Assembly (NCBI RefSeq): GCF_023715845.1
Contig: NZ_JAMBOR010000013.1
Coordinates: 57,083-121,082 of the forward strand
Source: Fictibacillus phosphorivorans
Lineage (GTDB): Bacteria > Bacillota > Bacilli > Bacillales > Fictibacillaceae
Length of the DNA: 64,000 nt
Direction: 5' to 3'
Shown piece by piece: positions 1-8,013 of the stretch. The notes under the pieces were generated by a model. That model was not told the origin of the DNA and did no database searches. It saw nothing but the letters and a program-made list of their open reading frames with translations. The first letter of the stretch is position 1; each line of letters opens with the position of its first letter. The position numbers were made by a program, and so were the translations under genes.

Positions 1-51
1 GCTGTGAAGAATACCTTTTAATATTCCATCTGAATATAGGAGGTATCTAAA

Positions 52-510
52 TTGAAGAAAAAACTCCTTATCGCCGTTTTTTTATTATTTGGGTTCGCTT
101 TCGCATCAACGTTTTTTAACGGACAAGATTCACAAGTAAAAAAAGCAGAAACCACTATATCCACAGAACCTTCAAAAAATGATGGAACTGTTTTCTACAA
201 AGGTGAAAATGACTTTTGGGAAGCAGAGTTTTTCATTACAAAAAATATGGTGAACCAGCTAAGAGTCGAACCTAAATCCACGAATAATGAACTCCCAAAA
301 CAGCTAACCTTCACATTAAGTACGGCTTTTTCTCAAGATAAAAAACAACATCAACTTGGTAAATTTACCGTATCGTTTGATGATTTCCCAAGTGAGTTGT
401 CCCTTCATTTTAAAGAAAATAAAATCTTGAAACCTCTAGAGGAAAACTTGGTCTTAAAAATCACCGGTGAAGGACATTATCAGTTTTTTAATATGTATGT
501 AGTTGATTAA
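52..510 (+). CDS. Secreted or membrane-anchored protein of unknown function
   Basis: A 152-residue protein starting at TTG, chosen because an AGGAGG ribosome binding site sits at about 39-44. Residues 1-20 form a typical signal peptide or membrane anchor (MKKKLLIAVFLLFGFAFAS). There is no lipobox cysteine, so a Sec-type secreted or N-terminally anchored protein is more likely than a lipoprotein. The remainder is hydrophilic and beta-rich looking, ending with a G-E-G-H-Y-Q-F segment. I do not recognise the family. It is followed by a convergent small ORF on the other strand. Confidence 0.7.
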   Translation: MKKKLLIAVFLLFGFAFASTFFNGQDSQVKKAETTISTEPSKNDGTVFYKGENDFWEAEFFITKNMVNQLRVEPKSTNNELPKQLTFTLSTAFSQDKKQHQLGKFTVSFDDFPSELSLHFKENKILKPLEENLVLKITGEGHYQFFNMYVVD

Positions 511-546
511 TCGTTAACCATCTATACAAGTAGGCTAATGTAAAAT

Positions 547-678
547 TTACTTATCTTTAATTTCTCTTAATAGCTCAATCATTTTTTCGTTTTGCTCAAT
601 CATGGTTTCATTTTGTTTTCTGAATTTCGCCATATCAAACAAAAAAACAAGTAAGATGATTAAAATAAAAAATTCCAT
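547..678 (-). CDS. Small single-pass membrane peptide (43 aa)
   Basis: This short ORF reads ATG to TAA on the minus strand and has a good ribosome binding site (GAGAGGAGTG, about 7 bases before the ATG). The predicted 43-residue peptide has an N-terminal hydrophobic helix (MEFFILIILLVFLFDMAKF) followed by a charged amphipathic tail rich in E, K, M and Q that could form a short coiled coil. This bitopic design is common among Bacillus small membrane proteins. Function is unknown. The ribosome binding site plus transmembrane helix plus coiled-coil pattern argues against a chance ORF. Confidence 0.6.
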   Translation of the reverse strand: MEFFILIILLVFLFDMAKFRKQNETMIEQNEKMIELLREIKDK

Positions 679-822
679 AACCCACTCCTCTCTAGGGTTT
701 CATTTTAACATATTTATACAATTGAATTTCTTTGATTAGGTGATAATTACCTCTTCCCTTTTTCTATATCTACCCGTTATTGTAAGAGATAGAGAAAATA
801 TCTGGATGGAGCTGAACGAAAC

Positions 823-2109
823 ATGGAGAGGATTTATCATTTGCTTGAAAAAGAGCTAGTGATCGCTTTAGGATGTACGGAACCTGTTGCTATCGCATTA
901 GCTACGGCTACAGCAAAAGAATATACCAAAGAGAACGTCACTTCGATCTCTGTTTCAGCGAGCGGAAATGTAATAAAAAATGCCCTGTCTGTTGGTATTC
1001 CCGGCATGAGCTTTACGGGGATTGATTTCACAGCTGCTCTTGGCGTTATCGCGGGAGATCCTTCTAAAGGGCTTCGAGTTTTAGAAGGTGTTACAAAAAT
1101 AGATGAACAGGCTGCTATGCAACTCGTTCATGAAGGCAAGGTACACGTACAGACAGCCGTTACCCCTGAAAAACTGTATATTGAGGTTCATCTAGTGACC
1201 GCTTCCGATAATATCAACGTAATCATTTCAGGTGACCATACGAATGTAAGTTACATCTCTGTAAACGGTAATGTCATTCTGGATCAATCCGATACGACGA
1301 AATCCACACCGGAAAAACGAGAAAAATTCCCTGAACTTACAGTTGATGACCTTTATACGTTTATAACTGAAGTACCTGTAAATCGATTGGAACTTGTTAA
1401 GAGAAGTGTGGAGCTGAATCGTGCCATTTGTGAAGAAGGTCTTACTAATGAATATGGTCTAAAGGTGGGTAAAACCCTCTACGATCAAACCAAATCAGGC
1501 ATGCTTACAAATGATCTTGCGACTTACAGTATGGCTCTTTCAGCGGCTGGTTCAGATGCCAGGATGGCTGGATCAACCATGCCTGTCATGGCTAATTCCG
1601 GAAGTGGAAATCAAGGGATCGCTGTTACGATGCCGGTTGTAGCTGCTGCGGAAAAGATCGGCACCACTGAAGAAAAAATGCTGAGAGCTGTAACGTTGAG
1701 CCACTTGCTCTCGATCTATATGAAGTCAAAGTTTGGCCGTTTATCGGCGTTATGCGGTGTGACGGTTGCGGGTGCCAGCGCTTCTGCTGCGATCACCTAC
1801 CTCTTAAGTGACGATCTGAAAAAAATCAAATCAGCTATTCAAAACACATTAGGGAATGTCAGCGGAATGGTGTGTGATGGTGCAAAAGCAGGCTGTGCCA
1901 TGAAGGTTGCTACTTGTTCGAGCGCTGCCGTGCAATCAGCTATTCTTGCCTCACAAGGATTATGCATTCCTTCCACGAACGGTTTTATTGAAGAAGATGT
2001 TGAACAAACGATCGAAAACTTCTGCCGTCTCGGGAATGAAACATCGAGCACAACAGATACCGTCCTCTTGGATATGATGGTGAATAAAAAAATCTCTGCA
2101 AAAAGCTAA
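823..2109 (+). CDS. L-cysteine desulfidase / L-serine dehydratase alpha-like protein (UPF0597, CyuA/YhaM family)
   Basis: A 428-residue protein with the full length and pattern of the UPF0597/YhaM family. It has an N-terminal LGCTEP motif (about residues 17-22), a glycine/serine-rich NSGSGNQG segment near 266-273, and conserved C-terminal cysteines (LCGVTVAGA, CDGAKAGCAMK) that ligate an iron-sulfur cluster in relatives. Family members release pyruvate, ammonia and sulfide from L-cysteine or act as serine dehydratase-like enzymes; the substrate here is inferred. It stands alone, with its own terminator overlapping the stop codon. The ATG follows a GGAG about 15 bases upstream. Confidence 0.85.
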   Translation: MERIYHLLEKELVIALGCTEPVAIALATATAKEYTKENVTSISVSASGNVIKNALSVGIPGMSFTGIDFTAALGVIAGDPSKGLRVLEGVTKIDEQAAMQLVHEGKVHVQTAVTPEKLYIEVHLVTASDNINVIISGDHTNVSYISVNGNVILDQSDTTKSTPEKREKFPELTVDDLYTFITEVPVNRLELVKRSVELNRAICEEGLTNEYGLKVGKTLYDQTKSGMLTNDLATYSMALSAAGSDARMAGSTMPVMANSGSGNQGIAVTMPVVAAAEKIGTTEEKMLRAVTLSHLLSIYMKSKFGRLSALCGVTVAGASASAAITYLLSDDLKKIKSAIQNTLGNVSGMVCDGAKAGCAMKVATCSSAAVQSAILASQGLCIPSTNGFIEEDVEQTIENFCRLGNETSSTTDTVLLDMMVNKKISAKS

Positions 2110-2131
2110 CTTATCTGATGAGTTAGCTTTT
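2101..2131 (+). terminator. Rho-independent terminator after the UPF0597 gene
   Basis: An 11-bp stem (AAAAGCTAACT / AGTTAGCTTTT) with a 9-base loop, followed by TCTTTTT. Its left arm overlaps the last codons and the stop of the upstream gene. Confidence 0.8.
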
Positions 2132-2229
2132 CTTTTTGTGTTAAAATTATCCATATGATTATGAAACCTTATAGCTCTTTAAAACGTTATTAATAAAATA
2201 TTTATCGAAAAAAATGGAGGCTTACGTGT

Positions 2230-2619
2230 ATGATTTACGAAATGACCGTTCAAGTTCGTGTTTCTGATATAATAGAAGGCCAGCGATTTTATGAGACGCT
2301 GCTTCAACGAAAGCCAGATTTTATTCCTCATGAAGGATTTGCGGAATGGGAGTTGATCCCGAACTGTTGGCTGCAAGTCGCTGAAGGTATACCAACAGAA
2401 GGTTCAGGTCCGATCCGACTTGGTGTTGAAGATCTTGGTGCAGAGAGAAAACGTTTGATGGATCTTTTAAACGTGGAGGCATTTGAAATTCATGAACGTC
2501 AAGAGGTCCCGGTGAAATGGGCTACCTTTTCAGACCCATGGGGTAATCAGCTAGGTTTGTTTGAATACAAAGATGAAAAGAATAAGAAAGAGAAACTTGA
2601 ACTTATAGTTAGGAGATAG
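2230..2619 (+). CDS. VOC-superfamily (glyoxalase/bleomycin-resistance-like) protein
   Basis: A 129-residue single-domain protein with the beta-alpha-beta-beta-beta layout of the vicinal oxygen chelate superfamily: VSDIIEGQRFYETLL near the N-terminus and FSDPWGNQLGLFE near residues 100-112. Members are lyases, dioxygenases or drug-binding proteins; no substrate can be read here. A GGAGG lies 7-8 bases before the ATG. The next gene starts 3 bases after its stop, so the two are probably co-transcribed. Confidence 0.8.
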   Translation: MIYEMTVQVRVSDIIEGQRFYETLLQRKPDFIPHEGFAEWELIPNCWLQVAEGIPTEGSGPIRLGVEDLGAERKRLMDLLNVEAFEIHERQEVPVKWATFSDPWGNQLGLFEYKDEKNKKEKLELIVRR

Positions 2620-2621
2620 TC

Positions 2622-3089
2622 ATGAGATTTATTATCGCATCTGTTATATCCGTTCTATTCGGAGCTCTTGTGTTTTTCGCACTTCCAGGCGGCGGGAACT
2701 TATCTGAGCTAAATTGGCAAGGTGTTGTATTCGGTCTATTTTTCGGCATTATTACAACCCTTCCATTTTTCTTGTTCTGCACGCTCCCGACTGCTTTTAT
2801 TGTGGAAGGGCTCACAACAAAGTACTGGATTAGGCTTAGAATACGCGCTCTTTTATACATTCTTTTAACGGCATTATTTATCATTATCTATCGATTCACA
2901 CTATTTTATTGGATGGACTTTGCTGAATCCAATCTCTTTGCGGTGTTTGGGTACAGCCTCGCTTGTTCCATTGCTTTTTGTTACATTTATACCCTTTTAA
3001 AAAGAAAACGAAGAATTGAGCCCGAACCAGAATTAGAACCAGAACCGAAAAAAACAAGAGGCTCCAGAAGATATAGGGGCTCTCATTAA
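2622..3089 (+). CDS. Polytopic membrane protein of unknown function
   Basis: A 155-residue protein with about four hydrophobic helices (roughly residues 2-22, 35-62, 75-95 and 103-125) and a charged cytoplasmic tail rich in Glu-Pro repeats and Arg/Lys (EPEPELEPEPKK, then RGSRRYRGSH). It starts directly after the VOC gene, suggesting translational coupling, and ends at a strong hairpin. The Glu-Pro repeat makes a low-complexity linker. I do not recognise the family. Confidence 0.65.
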   Translation: MRFIIASVISVLFGALVFFALPGGGNLSELNWQGVVFGLFFGIITTLPFFLFCTLPTAFIVEGLTTKYWIRLRIRALLYILLTALFIIIYRFTLFYWMDFAESNLFAVFGYSLACSIAFCYIYTLLKRKRRIEPEPELEPEPKKTRGSRRYRGSH

Positions 3090-3094
3090 ATAAG

Positions 3095-3144
3095 AAAAAA
3101 ATAGTAGCCCAAACCACGGTGATGGTTTGGGCTACTATTTTTTT
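3095..3144. terminator. Strong bidirectional terminator hairpin
   Basis: A near-perfect 22-bp inverted repeat (core ATAGTAGCCCAAACCA) with a 6-base loop, flanked by A-run and T-run, so it can terminate transcription both from the membrane-protein gene (+) and from the HhH gene (-). Confidence 0.9.
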
Positions 3145-3201
3145 GTGGAGGTATTAGTTTGTTAGACCCATTCAAATTCTTTTTTTCTTAAAGCCGACAA
3201 T

Positions 3202-3417
3202 TCACTCTTTTTTGAAGGAAAGTCCTCTTTCTGAGAGGGCCGCCTTTAACTTAGCCATGGCATTTGGCCCCATGCCATGAAGAGCGGATACGGTTTTTTC
3301 ACTTTTTTTCGCCAATTCTTGATAACTCGCAATACCAGCACCAGCTAATGCGCGCTGTGCCGGTTTGGCTATTTTCGGAGGAAACTGCTCCTCAGATTTC
3401 TGTGCCAACTTCCTCAT
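3202..3417 (-). CDS. Small helix-hairpin-helix DNA-binding protein, RNA polymerase alpha-CTD-like
   Basis: A 71-residue basic protein. Residues about 15-67 resemble the helix-hairpin-helix fold of the RNA polymerase alpha C-terminal domain: PAQRALAGAGIASYQELAKK, then LHGMGPNAMAKLKAALSERG, with the GMGPxxxxxL hairpin visible. Related small proteins are common in Bacillaceae and are usually annotated as DNA-binding without a defined role. It starts 105 bases from repeat copy R1 and converges on the terminator shared with the preceding gene pair. The ribosome binding site (GAAAGG) is weak. Confidence 0.75.
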   Translation of the reverse strand: MRKLAQKSEEQFPPKIAKPAQRALAGAGIASYQELAKKSEKTVSALHGMGPNAMAKLKAALSERGLSFKKE

Positions 3418-3521
3418 CCTTTCAAAATTTAATGGTTATGTACTTTTTTCTTTATACCTTATCCGTTTCCTTTATTATCCCCAACACCATATAAAAGAAA
3501 GGACTAAATGCTTTTTGGACA

Positions 3522-3888
3522 GGTGGCTGACCAACGTCAGCCTTCCTTTTTGGGTCAAAAGAGATTTTACGGTACGTGTTCTTTTAATCTGTTACACGTT
3601 CGCGCAAGATGACCCACTTTTCGCTCAAAAACCTCGAGTTACGCTCAGAATCGCCGAGCTACGCTCAAAATTTCTTATCTTCGCTCAGAATGGGTGGACT
3701 TTCGATCAAACCTGCTGATTCGAGCCTATCTTACTACGACAAACAGCATGATAAACAAATAATTTTAGCTTGGAAGCTGACAAAGTCATTCTCTTATCTC
3801 GTTTTGATTCATCAAAACTTCCTTTTTCTCTCGTTTCAAATTAAAAAAGAGGCTTGAACTCAAAGTTTTCACACTTTAAGCCTGCCCC
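3522..3888. repeat. Long intergenic repeat copy R1 (contains six-unit 20-bp array)
   Basis: About 367 bp that recur, diverged, at 10182-10545. In order: a 7-bp hairpin GGCTGAC/GTCAGCC (3525-3542); the palindrome ACGTGT...ACACGT (3574-3599); six core units beginning at 3599, 3620, 3640, 3660, 3680 and 3701 (TTCGCTC/TACGCTC with variants); an exact 18-bp palindrome GTTTTGATTCATCAAAAC (3801-3818); and a terminator-like stem at 3850-3883. ORFs crossing it are by-products of the repeat. It occupies the whole gap between the HhH gene and the aldolase gene. Confidence 0.85.
3843..3884 (-). terminator. Terminator of the sugar-acid operon, inside repeat R1
   Basis: Read on the minus strand, AGGCTTAAAG pairs imperfectly with CTTTGAGTTCAAGCCT and is followed by CTTTTTT. 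It lies 20 bases beyond the stop of the aldolase gene. Confidence 0.65.
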
Positions 3889-3902
3889 TTTGTACATGAT
3901 CG

Positions 3903-4538
3903 TTATTGAATAGCCTTTTTAACTTTTAGAACGTTTTCTCTGATTTCACTCAATGTTCCTTTTGTCATTCCACCGCCAAGACCAATCGCTACTGCTCCTG
4001 CGTCTAGCCAATCTTTCGCATTTTGATCGGATATACCGCCAGTTGGAATAAAATTGATATCTGGAAATGGATCACGCAGTCCTTTTAAATAAGATGGCCC
4101 AAATTGACTCGCTGGGAACAGTTTCAAGAGAGTAAGTCCTTGATTATAGGCTTTGGTGACTTCACTAGGTGTCAACACGCCTGGAATGTACAGGACGTTT
4201 CGTTCTTGTGCATAGTGTACGAGTTCATCTACATATCCGGGACTAATGAGAAATTGTGCTCCAGCAGCCACCGCTAGCTGAGCCTGCTGAATATTCATCA
4301 CCGTACCTGCCCCTACAATTAGATTCTCGTAAGTGGAAAAGTGACGAATCACCTTTTCAGCCTCTGGGATCGTAAACGTTAACTCCAGGCAGCTAATTCC
4401 TGATTCAACGAGTGCTTCTCCCTTTTCTATCGCTTCGTTTACTGAAGAAGCTCGTAATACAGCGATCAGCTTCGTTTGTTTCAATAAGTCCTGTTGCTGT
4501 TGATGTTCTAACTCTTTAAACGCTAATGTCGCCATCAT
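3903..4538 (-). CDS. eda: KDPG/KHG aldolase (2-dehydro-3-deoxy-phosphogluconate aldolase)
   Basis: A 211-residue class I aldolase that splits 2-keto-3-deoxy-6-phosphogluconate into pyruvate and glyceraldehyde 3-phosphate. Family signatures are present: Glu52 in LELTFTIPEA, the phosphate-binding GAGTVMN (77-83), the Schiff-base Lys139 in LLKLFPAS, and PTGGIS further on. It is the last gene of a six-gene minus-strand operon, 8 bases after the PHI-like gene. In-frame ATGs at 4538 and 4535 share the AGGGAG site; the second has better spacing. The alternative name is kdgA. Confidence 0.93.
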   Translation of the reverse strand: MMATLAFKELEHQQQQDLLKQTKLIAVLRASSVNEAIEKGEALVESGISCLELTFTIPEAEKVIRHFSTYENLIVGAGTVMNIQQAQLAVAAGAQFLISPGYVDELVHYAQERNVLYIPGVLTPSEVTKAYNQGLTLLKLFPASQFGPSYLKGLRDPFPDINFIPTGGISDQNAKDWLDAGAVAIGLGGGMTKGTLSEIRENVLKVKKAIQ

Positions 4539-4546
4539 TTCACTCC

Positions 4547-5095
4547 CTATTCTAGATTACTGTGACGAAGAAAGGCAGATCCGTTATCTTCAGATTGCTT
4601 TTTTGCGATATTTAAACACACGGCGTCACACAAAATATGAACACATTGATCAAACAATGACCCCAGCGGCTGAATACTTGCCGCTTCATTCTCACCTCTA
4701 AACTTTGTAGCTGCAGGAACATGCGCGATTAATGTAGCGTGTTCCGCAAGTTCTGAGCTTACGTTTGTGGTTATTGCAACGACAGGACATTGGATTTCCT
4801 TTGCCTTTTTCGCTGTATGGACAACACTCTTTGTCGTTCCTGATCCGGAAACGGCTACTAGTACATCACCGGTTTTTATAGCAGGAGTTATTGTTTCACC
4901 TACCACGTATACGTGAAGACCTAAGTGCATGAGACGCATGGCGAACGATTTGGCCATAAACCCCGATCGTCCTTCTCCAATGACAAAAATACGTTTTTCT
5001 GATAAAAGTTGATCGGAAACCTGGTTGATCACCGTTGGATCAGCTTTACTTAGTACTCCTTTGATCTCTTCAAGAATGATATTTACTTGATTCAT
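4547..5095 (-). CDS. 6-phospho-3-hexuloisomerase-like SIS-domain protein
   Basis: A 182-residue SIS-domain sugar isomerase of the HxlB/PHI family. It shows the sugar-phosphate loop GEGRSGFMAKSFAMRLMHLG (about 36-55) and the VSGSGTT loop (about 84-90), with the usual PHI length. In the ribulose-monophosphate pathway PHI converts hexulose 6-phosphate to fructose 6-phosphate. Here it overlaps the HPS-like gene by an ATGA and sits among KDG genes, so its substrate may be another ketose phosphate. No HxlR-type formaldehyde regulator is nearby. Confidence 0.85.
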   Translation of the reverse strand: MNQVNIILEEIKGVLSKADPTVINQVSDQLLSEKRIFVIGEGRSGFMAKSFAMRLMHLGLHVYVVGETITPAIKTGDVLVAVSGSGTTKSVVHTAKKAKEIQCPVVAITTNVSSELAEHATLIAHVPAATKFRGENEAASIQPLGSLFDQCVHILCDAVCLNIAKKQSEDNGSAFLRHSNLE

Positions 5096-5724
5096 AAGTT
5101 CAACCCCTTGACTCTAGCGTTTTCTGAAAAAAACTTCGCTGCCTTTTCAGGATCTTCCGCCTTCGTTATTCCTGACCCTATGATGACAACATGAGGATTT
5201 AATTTCATGATTTCCGAAAAGGAATCAGGTGAGATCCCGCCAGCAACAGCCCACATCACATTTTCATTGGAAGTTAGCGGTAAGGTCCATCCTGTTTTTC
5301 CGCCGTGTTCTTGCTCATCTTTGCTAATATGTGCGCATAATACCAAGTCTTCATATTCGCTTAGATAAGCGAATTGCTCATCAGTTGTATTTAAAAGGTC
5401 GATCATTACCTGTTTGTTGTAACGCTTTGCAACATCACGGCACGCCTCGATCGATACCTTTGGTGCAGCTCCCATAACGGTTGCCACATCCGCACCGTTT
5501 TTAAAGCAGAGTTCAAACTCATAGATCGCATTATCAAACGTCTTTATATCAGCCACGATGGTTTTATCTGGAAAAGCGCTTTTCATTTTCCGTACACTAT
5601 CCATACCAAACTCTTTAATTAACGATGTGCCTACTTCGATCCAGTCGATGTGATGTTCAACTTTTCTAGTCACATTTATGGCTTCTTCAATCGATAGGCG
5701 GTCTAAAGCGAGTTGAATCATCAT
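5092..5724 (-). CDS. 3-hexulose-6-phosphate synthase / 3-keto-gulonate-6-phosphate decarboxylase-like protein
   Basis: A 210-residue member of the orotidine-monophosphate-decarboxylase suprafamily (HPS/KGPDC branch). It has QLALD at the N-terminus, the DxKxxD catalytic triad as Asp59-Lys61-Asp64 (ADIKTFD), and a C-terminal AVAGGIS and IIGSGIT phosphate-binding pair. The segment after the triad (NAIYEFELCFKNGAD) departs from the AGGYE pattern I remember for HPS, so substrate specificity is open: aldol condensation with formaldehyde or decarboxylation of a 3-keto-aldonate phosphate. It overlaps both the transporter and the isomerase gene by ATGA junctions. Confidence 0.82.
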   Translation of the reverse strand: MMIQLALDRLSIEEAINVTRKVEHHIDWIEVGTSLIKEFGMDSVRKMKSAFPDKTIVADIKTFDNAIYEFELCFKNGADVATVMGAAPKVSIEACRDVAKRYNKQVMIDLLNTTDEQFAYLSEYEDLVLCAHISKDEQEHGGKTGWTLPLTSNENVMWAVAGGISPDSFSEIMKLNPHVVIIGSGITKAEDPEKAAKFFSENARVKGLNL

Positions 5725-7013
5725 AATGCTTTCGTCTCCACTTTTTTAATAGGTTGCGCTTCCGCTGTTGGTTTAACAAGCAGCGTGAAGATGACAGCAA
5801 GAACCAAAGAACCTGCCATGAAAATGTAAGATGCGCTTGGTCCGCCAGTTACACCATTTAAATAGCCTACAAAATAGGCACCTGCAAAGGACCCTAATGC
5901 TCCCATACTGTTAATCAAGGCCATTGCTCCACCTGACACATTTCTTGGCAGGATTTCAGGAATGATGGCAAAGAAAGGTCCATACGGCGCATACATCGCA
6001 CCACCAGCGATCACTAGTAAAACAAATGACAGCCAGAAGTTCGAATCTCCGATAGCATAAGATCCATAAAACGCGATCGCTCCAATTAGTAATGAGACCC
6101 ATACGAAACTTTTACGGTTCAACGTTTTGTCTGAGTAATGGGAAACTAAGAGCATACCAACCACAGCAAGTACATATGGTGCAGCAGATAACCATCCCGT
6201 TGCTACGATGTCCATCTTAGACGCATTAGAGAGAATCGATGGCAGCCACATAACGAAACCATACACACCGATACTCCAAAAGAAATATTGGAAGCAAAGC
6301 AGGATGACTTTTTTCGACTTAAACGCTTCCCGGTAGTTCTTCACAGGCTTCATGCCCGTTTGTTCCTTTTCCAATTCGTTTTCGAGATTTTTCTTCTGTT
6401 CATCTGTAAGCCATTTCGCATTTTTGGGTCTGTCGTTTACAAGTTTCCACCAGATGAATGCCCATAGGATGGCTGGGACACCTTCAATAATGAACATCCA
6501 GCGCCAATCGAACGCTTTTAGCAGATAACCAGAAAGAATAGACATCCAAAGAACGGTTACTGGATTTCCTAATATTAAAAACGTATTAGCCCGGGAACGT
6601 TCTGCTTTTAAGAACCAACCACTCAAGAAAACGAGCATCGCTGGCATGACAGCGCTTTCCACAACCCCTAAAAAGAACCGGATGGGATAAAGCCAGGCTA
6701 CATTCGTTGCAAGTCCGGTAGCCGTCGCAAGACCACCCCATAAAATCAATGACCAGAAGACCAGTACTTTCGCGCTCTTCTTTTCCGCATAGATCGCCCC
6801 TGGAATCTGGAAAAAGAAGTAACCTAGAAAGAACAACGCTGCCAAGAAAGATGAAACGGATGCGGTAATGCCAAGATCTTCTCCCATCCCTCCTGCAACG
6901 CCGAAACCATAGTTCGCACGATCCAGATAAGCCAAACTATACGTAATAAAAGCAATTGGAATTAATCTCAGCCAGCGTTTTCGTGTTGCTAAAGGATCTA
7001 TCGTTTTCCTCAT
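5721..7013 (-). CDS. MFS transporter, anion:cation symporter family (hexuronate/aldonate type)
   Basis: About 430 residues with 12 predicted transmembrane helices, split 6+6 around a hydrophilic loop near residues 195-230. The N-terminal YLDRANYGFG motif is typical of the ACS family, which imports sugar acids such as glucuronate, galactonate and glucarate. The start at 7013 is preferred because AAAAGGGAG lies 8 bases upstream; a GTG at 7022 is the alternative. The ATG overlaps the kinase stop. Position between KDG kinase and HPS-like gene implies import of the operon's sugar-acid substrate. Confidence 0.88.
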   Translation of the reverse strand: MRKTIDPLATRKRWLRLIPIAFITYSLAYLDRANYGFGVAGGMGEDLGITASVSSFLAALFFLGYFFFQIPGAIYAEKKSAKVLVFWSLILWGGLATATGLATNVAWLYPIRFFLGVVESAVMPAMLVFLSGWFLKAERSRANTFLILGNPVTVLWMSILSGYLLKAFDWRWMFIIEGVPAILWAFIWWKLVNDRPKNAKWLTDEQKKNLENELEKEQTGMKPVKNYREAFKSKKVILLCFQYFFWSIGVYGFVMWLPSILSNASKMDIVATGWLSAAPYVLAVVGMLLVSHYSDKTLNRKSFVWVSLLIGAIAFYGSYAIGDSNFWLSFVLLVIAGGAMYAPYGPFFAIIPEILPRNVSGGAMALINSMGALGSFAGAYFVGYLNGVTGGPSASYIFMAGSLVLAVIFTLLVKPTAEAQPIKKVETKAL

Positions 7014-7969
7014 TGTAAACACTCCCTTTTAGCTATAAATGTTTGTAATGTTTCAAGATCTGGCAAACCATCACTGTCTCCAGGCGATTGAACCTGCATA
7101 GCTCCAATCGCATTTCCTCTTGTAACCGAATCAGGAATGGATGATTGATCAAGCAGTCCACTGATCAGTCCTACTGCGAATCCATCACCAGCCCCTACTG
7201 TATCTACAACTTCTCTGACAGGGAACCCAGGCACTAGTCCACTCGTTCCACCGTTTGTTTTAAAATACGCCCCTTCTTCTCCTAGCTTAATTACGACTAG
7301 TTTCACCCCCTTATTTAAATAAAAGTCAGCGATTTCTTCTGGTTTTCTAAACCCTGTTAATATTTCGCCTTCTTCTATTCCAGGCAGTACCCAATCGGCT
7401 TTGAATGCTAGTTTATTAATCTCTCTGGTCATCTCATCTTGTGATCCCCAAAGGTTCGGACGAAGATTCGGATCAAACGAAACGGTTTTTCCGTGTTCCT
7501 TCATGGTATCGATTATATAATGAGCAAACTCTCTTGCCGTCTCTGAAAGGGCAGGTGGAATGCCTGTTAAATGAAGGTGTTTCGATTTTTCAAACTCATA
7601 GTGATGAAAGTCTTGCACAGACATGGTACTAGCCGCTGAATTCTTACGGAAATAATGGACAGACGGATCACCGCTTGTAACTTTCGACTTTAACTGAAAG
7701 CCAGTAGGATGAGAATCTACTATTCTAACCGCATCCGTATCGATCTTTTCCTTTTGAAGCGAATCAAGAATATACTGGCCAAACGGATCATTGCCAACTT
7801 TACTTAAAAAACAAACCTTGTAACCTAGTCTCGCAAGACCGATTGCCACGTTAGTTTCAGCCCCTGCTAAACTTCTCGTAAAATGAGGAACCTCATGCAG
7901 CTCTCCCACTTGATCGGCGATAAACATTGTCATCGCTTCGCCGAACGTTATGATATCCATGTTTTTCAT
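7010..7969 (-). CDS. kdgK: 2-dehydro-3-deoxygluconokinase (PfkB family)
   Basis: About 319 residues from an ATG preceded by GAGAGGAG (a TTG at 7987 opens the same frame but has no site). It is a PfkB/ribokinase-fold sugar kinase: ITFGEAM at the N-terminus, LAGAETNVAIGLARLG (PfkB signature 1, about 34-50), and DTVGAGDGF with catalytic Asp262. KdgK phosphorylates 2-keto-3-deoxygluconate to KDPG, the substrate of the aldolase in the same operon, which supports the assignment over other PfkB kinases. Confidence 0.9.
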   Translation of the reverse strand: MKNMDIITFGEAMTMFIADQVGELHEVPHFTRSLAGAETNVAIGLARLGYKVCFLSKVGNDPFGQYILDSLQKEKIDTDAVRIVDSHPTGFQLKSKVTSGDPSVHYFRKNSAASTMSVQDFHHYEFEKSKHLHLTGIPPALSETAREFAHYIIDTMKEHGKTVSFDPNLRPNLWGSQDEMTREINKLAFKADWVLPGIEEGEILTGFRKPEEIADFYLNKGVKLVVIKLGEEGAYFKTNGGTSGLVPGFPVREVVDTVGAGDGFAVGLISGLLDQSSIPDSVTRGNAIGAMQVQSPGDSDGLPDLETLQTFIAKRECLQ

Positions 7970-8013
7970 TGATGTATCTCCTCTCAACCTGATCTTTTAG
8001 AAAAACGAGTATT

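Noticed and set aside
3599..3710. CRISPR array
   Set aside because: Cores are only 7-11 bp with about 10-bp spacers and the pitch is 20-21 bp, far below CRISPR repeat and spacer sizes. No cas genes are present.
3365..3857. Overlapping plus-strand ORFs of about 80-117 codons in the gap after the HhH gene
   Set aside because: They are translations of repeat R1; the parallel frame in R2 (10081-10389) gives a similar peptide only because the DNA repeats. No ribosome binding site.
5092..5724. Formaldehyde detoxification by a standard HxlA/HxlB pair
   Set aside because: Not excluded, but the genes lie inside a KDG operon with KdgR-type operators and no HxlR-like regulator, so I did not use the hxlA/hxlB symbols.
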